Assembly: GCA_002315235.1 (NCBI GenBank)
Contig: DCGK01000114.1
Span: forward strand, 5,630-42,566
DNA from: Ruminococcus sp. UBA1780
Lineage (GTDB): Bacteria; Bacillota; Clostridia; Oscillospirales; Ruminococcaceae
DNA: 36,937 nt
Direction of reading: 5' to 3'
The notes under the pieces are model-generated. The model did no database searches and had not been told where the DNA came from. It saw only the letters and a program-made list of their open reading frames with translations. The first letter of the stretch is position 1. The number at the start of each line of letters is the position of its first letter. The translations under genes and the position numbers were made by a program. Below, one piece after another: positions 32,287 to 36,937 of this stretch.

Positions 32287-32479
32287 CTGTAAGTTTATCC
32301 TTGAAAATTGCAACAAGTCCCACTGTAACTACTATAATAAGAAGGATTGCAACAAGATTTGTTTCGCCGTCTTCGTTCCTGATAAATTCGTTTGTCTGTT
32401 TTCTCACTGCATATAAAGCTCGTGCTGCAAAATATGCTGCCTTGTCTGTTGTCTTTTCAATATAGTTTTTCATAATCAT
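32234..32479 (-). CDS. Flp1-like Tad pilin
   Basis: The 81-residue prepilin has an unusually long leader of about 38 residues (MIMKNYIEKTTDKAAYFAAR onward), ending RNEDG. Cleavage would fall before ETNLVAILLIIVVTVGLVAIF. Mature length is about 43 residues, similar to Flp-type pilins that are almost all helix, ending in a basic/amphipathic tail (FKRIQSSVKSI). This fits the Flp1-like family of Firmicutes. A second in-frame ATG at codon 3 is also usable. It is the likely major subunit of the Tad fibre. It sits in the middle of the operon, unlike most Tad loci where flp is first and separately expressed. Confidence 0.82.
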   Translation of the reverse strand: MIMKNYIEKTTDKAAYFAARALYAVRKQTNEFIRNEDGETNLVAILLIIVVTVGLVAIFKDKLTDVIETIFKRIQSSVKSI

Positions 32480-32532
32480 ATTTCTCCCTGATAAATTTTA
32501 TTTTCGTTTTCAATAAGTTTTCAACATTTGTG

Positions 32533-33402
32533 TTACATCATGTTAGTAAATACAGGAACTATTATCATCATAATAATTGCCGTAAATATCATCAGCATCG
32601 GAAACAGCAGTTTCTGTTCCGAAGCAGCTGACTTCCTTCTGATGTAGTTCTTTTTCTCATCCCACTGTTCATCTGCAAGATTCTGAAGACACACTGAAAG
32701 CCCGGCACTGCCTTTTTTCAGATTCTGCACCAGTGCTCCTGAAAATTTCCTTATTTCTCTCGTTCTGCATCTCTGTGCAAAACTGTTGAAGGCCTCTGTC
32801 TCAGGCATACCGTTTCTGATATCGGAGCCCGTCTGCCGCATTTCCCTTCCCAGAGCCGTATCTGTTGACTCAGCCACAGTGTTCCATGCGTCTCTCAGAA
32901 CCATTCCTGCGTTCAGAAGAAGCGTCAGCCTCACTATGATATCCGGCAGCTCACACATAACAAGACCGTGTTTTTCCTCAACCTTCTTTTTCACCTCACC
33001 GTCAATGACATAAAGCATAAGGGCAGCCGACAGAATTCCTGCCGCAGCTGTCATCACGCTGCCGGCAGCAGCACCGGCAAGAAGTGATACCGGCACCAGA
33101 AATGATGCATAGCTCAGCTGTGCTGCTGTATGAATTAACGTGTAAAATACAGCATAATGTTCTCCGTATATCTCCGTTATGTTATCACGTCTGGACGCAA
33201 ACCTGCTGCTTCCGGCATTCATGCCGCAGCATTTCATTATTCCGAACCCTGCAGGAAAAAGTCCGCTGAATTTAAGCCTCTGAAGAGCCTTTGAGCTGCT
33301 CATCTGCCTGTAGTCTGCAATACCTTTCATGTACACTGCAAGCCATATTACGGACAGCAGCGTACCTGCCGCCGCCATAACAAGTGAATAATCCGCTTTC
33401 AT
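32533..33402 (-). CDS. tadC: Tad platform protein TadC
   Basis: The 289-residue membrane protein has one membrane helix at the N-terminus, two near the middle (about 90-135) and one at the C-terminus. Between them is a T2SF domain (CELPDIIVRLTLLLNAGMVL, then NGMPETEAFNSFAQRC and NLKKGSAGLSVCLQNLADEQ). TadC pairs with TadB to form the inner-membrane platform driven by TadA. It starts ten bases after the tadB stop. Confidence 0.9.
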   Translation of the reverse strand: MKADYSLVMAAAGTLLSVIWLAVYMKGIADYRQMSSSKALQRLKFSGLFPAGFGIMKCCGMNAGSSRFASRRDNITEIYGEHYAVFYTLIHTAAQLSYASFLVPVSLLAGAAAGSVMTAAAGILSAALMLYVIDGEVKKKVEEKHGLVMCELPDIIVRLTLLLNAGMVLRDAWNTVAESTDTALGREMRQTGSDIRNGMPETEAFNSFAQRCRTREIRKFSGALVQNLKKGSAGLSVCLQNLADEQWDEKKNYIRRKSAASEQKLLFPMLMIFTAIIMMIIVPVFTNMM

Positions 33403-33412
33403 ATTCCGTTCC

Positions 33413-34195
33413 TCATATTTTTATATCCGTAATCTTCCTGCCTGCCAGACAGGAAAGAACTATCAGCAGAGCACCTGCCGCTCTGACCGCAATGGTAACC
33501 GGATTGTTTCCTGACACTCCGCTCTCTCCCAGAGTTTTCAGCATAGGAATGATAATAAACGGCATTGCTGTCATAATCATCAGTTCGTTTCTGCCCTTTG
33601 ATGCAATTACTTCAATCTCATTTTCTGTCTGAATTTTCTCGCTCAGTATTCGTGTGGTTCTTAAAATAACGTCTCTCATATTTCCTCCGGTTCTGTTGCA
33701 GACACAGAATGTATCTGCAAATATTTCCGCATCCTTAATTCCGCTCCTTCGTGCAAAATCAAGAAAAAGTTCCTCCGGATTAATGTTGTTTCTCATACCG
33801 TTTACTATCAGTGCTGTTTCCCGTGTTATTATTCCGTTTTCTCCGTAAATCTGCCTCATGTCATCACCTGCGGCCTGAATTGCTCCCGTAACATTCCGGC
33901 CTGCCGAAACTGATGCAGCAACAGAATCAAGGAAATCCCTGAACTGACATACAAGTTCCTTTTTTCTCTTTTCCCCGAAATATTTTCTCCCTGTTCTGAT
34001 TCCGGCCAGAACACCGGGAATTACAGCCGCAAGCGCGTGAAATCCGGCACCGAAAAAAACACACCATGCCGAAATGCCTGCTGCTGCCCCTGCTGCGGAG
34101 CAGATGAGTATCTGTACCCTGCTCATTCTGTATATGCTGTAATCAATCCCCATACCAGTAAGGCCCTTGTCCTTCTCATACTTTTTCTTTTTCAC
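33413..34195 (-). CDS. tadB: Tad platform protein TadB
   Basis: The 260-residue protein starts at a GTG (34195) because GGAGG within the tadA stop region lies six bases upstream. Longer in-frame reading to 34267 would overlap the tadA C-terminus and is rejected. Two membrane helices occur at about 25-65, then the T2SF domain (FRDFLDSVAASVSAGRNVTG and FCVCNRTGGNMRDVILRTT), and two helices at the C-terminus (MTAMPFIIIPML and AAGALLIVLSCLAG). It starts directly after tadA. Confidence 0.9.
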   Translation of the reverse strand: MKKKKYEKDKGLTGMGIDYSIYRMSRVQILICSAAGAAAGISAWCVFFGAGFHALAAVIPGVLAGIRTGRKYFGEKRKKELVCQFRDFLDSVAASVSAGRNVTGAIQAAGDDMRQIYGENGIITRETALIVNGMRNNINPEELFLDFARRSGIKDAEIFADTFCVCNRTGGNMRDVILRTTRILSEKIQTENEIEVIASKGRNELMIMTAMPFIIIPMLKTLGESGVSGNNPVTIAVRAAGALLIVLSCLAGRKITDIKI

Positions 34196-34196
34196 T

Positions 34197-35441
34197 TTAT
34201 ACCTCCGTATTAATTCCGCATCTGCGTAATTTCTCATATGCCCTGAATTCATTTTCCGTTCTTGCAAGACTTCCGTGAACTGTGTCCTCCGTACTTTCCC
34301 GGTCCTCCTCGAACAGATACAGCGGATTTATAACTATTTCCCCGTCTGCAACTCCGGTAATCTCCGAAATCTCAGTCACCTTTCTTGTATGGTCCCTCAT
34401 TCTTGAAAGGTGAACAACAATGTCAATTGCTGACGCAATCTGGTTCCTCACCGCTGTCAGAGGAAGCTCGCTCCCGGAAAGAACCATAGTTTCAAGTCTT
34501 GACATCATATCACGCGCAGAATTTGCATGTCCTGTTGAAAGTGAACCGTCATGCCCTGTGTTCATCGCTGTAAGCATATCAAGTGCCTCGGCACCGCGGA
34601 CCTCACCGACAATTATCCGTTCCGGCCTCATTCGAAGCGAGGATTTAATCAGGTCCTTTATTGTTATTTCACCGGAGCCTGATGTGTTGGAGTTTCTCGT
34701 TTCAAGCCTTACCAGATTTTTCACTCCGTTAATCTGAAGCTCTGCACTGTCCTCAATCGTTATAACACGTTCATTTTCCGGAATAAAATCAGAAAGAGCA
34801 TTGAGAAATGTTGTTTTACCGGATCCGGTTCCGCCGCTTATGAAAATATTGTATCCGGCCTTTACGAAGTTTCTGAGCATCCTTACCGCCTCACCGCTTA
34901 CTGAACCAAGTTCCTTCAGGCGTTCCATACTGATATGGTTTACTGAAAACTTTCGTATTGTAACTGCAGGCCCGTCAACTGATACCGGCGGGAGAACAAC
35001 ATTTACTCTGGAGCCGTCAGGAAGTCTGGTGTCAACAATCGGATTAGCCTGGTTGACCTCTCTTCCTGCCATGGAAACTATACGCTGTATTGTATCCTCA
35101 AGCTGTGAACTGTTTTCAAAACGTACCGGAAGCTGCTTAAGTCTGCCGTTTTTCTCTATCCATATCTCATCGCATCCGTTTATCATTACCTCCGTGACTT
35201 CGTCATCCTTCATTATCATGTCAAGAATTCCGAAGCCTCTGATTGAACTGTAGATGCTTTCTGTTATATCAACAAGTCCGCCAACGGAAATCCCGGTTCC
35301 GGAAGTTCTTTCCGCAGCAAGACGCTTTATCATCTCAAACAGCTCATCGTCGGAATAATCCGAAAGAACGTAATTGTCCCTGACATATTTCTGCAGTACG
35401 GAAACAAGCTCCCTGCTGTCTGTCACTGCAGTACTCGTCAT
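34197..35441 (-). CDS. tadA: Tad secretion ATPase TadA/CpaF
   Basis: The 414-residue VirB11-type hexameric ATPase powers Tad fibre assembly. An N-terminal helical domain leads to the CpaF core MINGCDEIWIEKNGRL and DTRLPDGSRVNVVLPPV. Walker A GGTGSGKT is at 203-210, an Asp box at VITIEDSAELQ, Walker B at ERIIVGEVRG, and a His box at MNTGHDGSLSTGHANS. Length and motif order are standard for CpaF. It overlaps the tadZ-like stop by four bases (ATGA), with GGAGG upstream. Confidence 0.95.
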   Translation of the reverse strand: MTSTAVTDSRELVSVLQKYVRDNYVLSDYSDDELFEMIKRLAAERTSGTGISVGGLVDITESIYSSIRGFGILDMIMKDDEVTEVMINGCDEIWIEKNGRLKQLPVRFENSSQLEDTIQRIVSMAGREVNQANPIVDTRLPDGSRVNVVLPPVSVDGPAVTIRKFSVNHISMERLKELGSVSGEAVRMLRNFVKAGYNIFISGGTGSGKTTFLNALSDFIPENERVITIEDSAELQINGVKNLVRLETRNSNTSGSGEITIKDLIKSSLRMRPERIIVGEVRGAEALDMLTAMNTGHDGSLSTGHANSARDMMSRLETMVLSGSELPLTAVRNQIASAIDIVVHLSRMRDHTRKVTEISEITGVADGEIVINPLYLFEEDRESTEDTVHGSLARTENEFRAYEKLRRCGINTEV

Positions 35442-36496
35442 ACAGCCTCACCTCCGCACAGCTCGCCGAATATTCCGGAGGAAACCAGCTCAGCCATTAC
35501 GGTTCTGCTGCTGCATTCGCCTCTGTCAGGGAACACACCCGCAGCAGGTATGTCAACCGGAAGCGGTTTTTCTGCCCTGTTATAGAGAACCTGCAGCTTT
35601 CCGGTAATATCCGTACTGTTTCTTTTTTCAAGACATTCCAGCGCCTCACGTTTAAGCCTGAGCCGTTTTTCCGAATCCCGTCCGGCTCCGGAAACTATTA
35701 TCAGACTGTCAGCCTGCTCTGAAAGAAGCATCATCCGCTCTGAAATATAGAAGTCACTCACTATTACGATATTTTCATATTCTTCCCTGAGTTCATCTAT
35801 CAGCATCTTAAGCTCAGCTGCACTGATTTCCGCGATATCCGTGGAATTCCTGCAGCTTCCGAAAAAATACACTCCGCTCCGGCTCTTTCTGACGGCATTC
35901 TCAAGACTGAATCTCAGCCTGGATTTTCTGCTTTTCAGTGAAAATATCACATCTGTGAACGTACTGTCTCCGGGTGCGCTGATCAGGTCTTCCGTTTCTC
36001 TGAACTGACGCAGATTAAGAAACAGTGTCTTCCTGCCGCTGCGTGCTGAATATTCGGAAAATGCGGCAGCCGCTGTCGCTGTACCGGAGCCTTCACATTC
36101 AGGAAGGAACAGAGTTATATGTGAATTTCCGCTTCCTGTTCTGTACTCAATCCGGTCTGAAATCCTGTCCGTGTAAAGCCCGGTTACTGCCTTGTATACA
36201 AGTTCAGCTCTCTGATACCTGAATACTGTTCTGCATCCGTTGTACCTGTCAATTTCTCCCGAATCAGTGAGATACACAAATACACAGTGTTCAGGAATCC
36301 TGTCAGGTGCAATATCCGTATCCTGCAGAGCAGCCAGAACATCAATCCTGTTTTCAGCAACAGACTGCAGAGCAGATTCCGGTTCAGTAAAGGAATACAG
36401 TTCTGTTCGCCCGCCGTATCTTTTCCCGGCAAACTCCATGAACCGTTCGAGATAAAGTCTGTCACTCCCTACCAGTCCAAGTTTTATTTTGATCAT
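35438..36496 (-). CDS. TadZ/CpaE-like localisation protein with degenerate P-loop
   Basis: The 352-residue protein has an N-terminal receiver-like domain (LGLVGSDRLYLERFMEFA, about 1-110) followed by a ParA/MinD-like domain (about 125-350). This is the architecture of TadZ/CpaE proteins that place the Tad machine in the cell. The deviant Walker A, which should be KGGxGKT, reads PECEGSGTATAAAAF (132-146) and has neither the signature Lys nor the catalytic Lys. It therefore probably does not hydrolyse ATP, as reported for some TadZ proteins. LFLNLRQF and ENIVIVSDF correspond to later ParA strands. It is the first gene of the Tad operon. Confidence 0.82.
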   Translation of the reverse strand: MIKIKLGLVGSDRLYLERFMEFAGKRYGGRTELYSFTEPESALQSVAENRIDVLAALQDTDIAPDRIPEHCVFVYLTDSGEIDRYNGCRTVFRYQRAELVYKAVTGLYTDRISDRIEYRTGSGNSHITLFLPECEGSGTATAAAAFSEYSARSGRKTLFLNLRQFRETEDLISAPGDSTFTDVIFSLKSRKSRLRFSLENAVRKSRSGVYFFGSCRNSTDIAEISAAELKMLIDELREEYENIVIVSDFYISERMMLLSEQADSLIIVSGAGRDSEKRLRLKREALECLEKRNSTDITGKLQVLYNRAEKPLPVDIPAAGVFPDRGECSSRTVMAELVSSGIFGELCGGEAV

Positions 36497-36601
36497 AATT
36501 CACTTCCTGTTCTGTCGGTGTATTTCGTCCGGAAGCAGTTGCTTAACGTTACTTTTTGTAATGTAATTTTCTCTTTAATCTGTTTCCTGACTACGTGTAT
36601 C

Positions 36602-36630
36602 AGTATATCGGATTTGGAAGGTGATTTCAA
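36602..36630 (-). promoter_or_regulatory. Promoter of the Tad operon
   Basis: TTGAAA (36625-36630), 17-base spacer, TATACT (36602-36607). A leader of about 100 nt follows. The -35 box is four bases from the tandem repeats upstream. Confidence 0.8.
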
Positions 36631-36633
36631 TAG

Positions 36634-36673
36634 TTTCGCCCTAAGAGGTAATATTTTCGCCCTAAGAGGTAAA
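36634..36673 (-). promoter_or_regulatory. Tandem 21-bp-spaced direct repeats upstream of the Tad promoter
   Basis: Two exact copies of TTACCTCTTAGGGCGAAA (minus strand) begin 21 bp apart, two helical turns, and end next to the -35 box. This arrangement is typical of activator sites, such as LytTR-type boxes that also have 21-bp spacing and share part of the TTAGG core. The actual regulator is unknown. Confidence 0.65.
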
Positions 36674-36788
36674 TTTTTACCGTATTATTCCATTTATTAT
36701 CCATAAAATTCCTTAAAATTCAAAACTCCGAAGCAGAAATCATATCAGAAAAAGGAACTGTTAAGAAACGATCCCTGCAAATAAAATT
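36674..36788. other. Intergenic DNA, no feature seen
   Basis: AT-rich sequence between the Tad upstream repeats and the terminator hairpin. I see no gene, promoter or ordered repeat in it. Confidence 0.4.
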
Positions 36789-36830
36789 CAGCGCAGCAAA
36801 GATACGTATTCACGAAACTTTGCTGCGCTG
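36780..36830 (-). terminator. Strong hairpin, probable terminator of a gene outside the window
   Basis: Thirteen-bp perfect stem CAGCGCAGCAAAG/CTTTGCTGCGCTG (36789-36830) with a 16-base loop. On the minus strand it is followed by AATTTTATTTG, a moderate T-rich run, suggesting an end for a minus-strand gene entering from the right. The plus-strand side (TTTAC) is weaker. Confidence 0.65.
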
Positions 36831-36850
36831 TTTACTTCATATGTCTGTTT

Positions 36851-36937
36851 TAAGGAACCACTGATTAAATCACGTCTGACGACTTGACGTACAGTCTGCT
36901 TGCATAATTTCCGCCAGACTTAATCAGTGTTTCCTTA
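36851..36937. repeat. 87-bp element with terminal inverted repeats (MITE-like or IS end), reaching the window edge
   Basis: TAAGGAACCACTGATTAA (36851-36868) and the complement of TTAATCAGTGTTTCCTTA (36920-36937) match at 17 of 18 positions. A GTCTG/CAGAC pair continues the symmetry inward. Size and ends fit a miniature inverted-repeat element or the end of an insertion sequence. Target duplication cannot be tested because the right arm ends exactly at the window edge. There is no coding capacity inside. Confidence 0.55.

Noticed and set aside
32480..32532. Separate promoter for the Flp1-like pilin gene
   Set aside because: The 53-bp gap after tadC contains no -35/-10 pair of adequate quality in transcription direction; the gene is upstream-to-downstream contiguous with the operon.
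36634..36673. CRISPR array start from the repeated 18-mers
   Set aside because: Only two copies, with a spacer of three bases; the arrangement beside a -35 box fits an operator instead.

Overview
The window looks like chromosomal DNA of a moderately low-GC Gram-positive gut anaerobe of the Clostridia. Ruminococcus or a close Oscillospiraceae relative is the best guess. This rests on clostridial-style sigma-A promoters (TTGACA-17-TATAAT), strong AGGAGG ribosome sites, class B-type sortases, a SpoIID-domain protein, an FMN riboswitch, and a Gram-positive type IV pilus locus without secretin or pilot proteins. Species assignment is inference. Almost everything is on the minus strand; the only plus-strand gene is the prepilin peptidase at 5157-6020.

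Region 1 (1-13.6 kb) is a type IVa-like pilus locus. In minus-strand order it starts with an operon from a TTGAAA-17-TATAAT promoter at 13.6 kb: pilC, a fused pilM-pilN, pilO, a 796-residue PilX-like minor pilin with a beta-helix-like body and two PilY1-like calcium loops, then PilV-like and PilW-like minor pilins. pilD lies convergent to it. pilB-pilT form a second unit. Two major-type pilin genes follow as single-gene units, each with a perfect consensus promoter and its own terminator. The first pilin has a compact structured mRNA leader. At the left edge a GT-C membrane glycosyltransferase runs out of the window.

Region 2 (13.9-26 kb) is housekeeping and envelope biology. It holds an FMN-riboswitch-controlled riboflavin operon (ribD-ribE-ribBA-ribH), a zinc-ribbon coiled-coil protein, pyrimidine-nucleoside phosphorylase, two class B-like sortases upstream of a SpoIID-domain protein whose motifs are in circularly permuted order, and a cysteine desulfurase-thiI pair for tRNA 4-thiouridine and/or thiamine sulfur transfer.

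Region 3 (26-28.5 kb) is a two-component system: a 7TM-PAS histidine kinase and a LuxR/NarL-type response regulator. Upstream of its promoter is an operator-like array of TGTCA half-sites.

Region 4 (28.5-36.9 kb) is a complete Gram-positive Tad (tight adherence, type IVc) pilus operon: tadZ-like, tadA, tadB, tadC, an Flp1-like pilin, two TadE-like pseudopilins, a TadV peptidase, and a terminal TPR/WG-repeat protein. Its promoter has two 21-bp-spaced direct repeats touching the -35 box, suggesting a dedicated activator. Beyond it, at the window edge, lie a strong terminator hairpin and an 87-bp element with 18-bp near-perfect terminal inverted repeats.

The cell therefore encodes two independent type IV filament machines, each with its own ATPase(s), platform protein(s) and prepilin peptidase, within 37 kb. 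The least ordinary items are the PilM-PilN fusion, the giant calcium-loop minor pilin, the pilin leader RNA, the permuted SpoIID domain, the tandem operator of the Tad operon and the terminal-repeat element.
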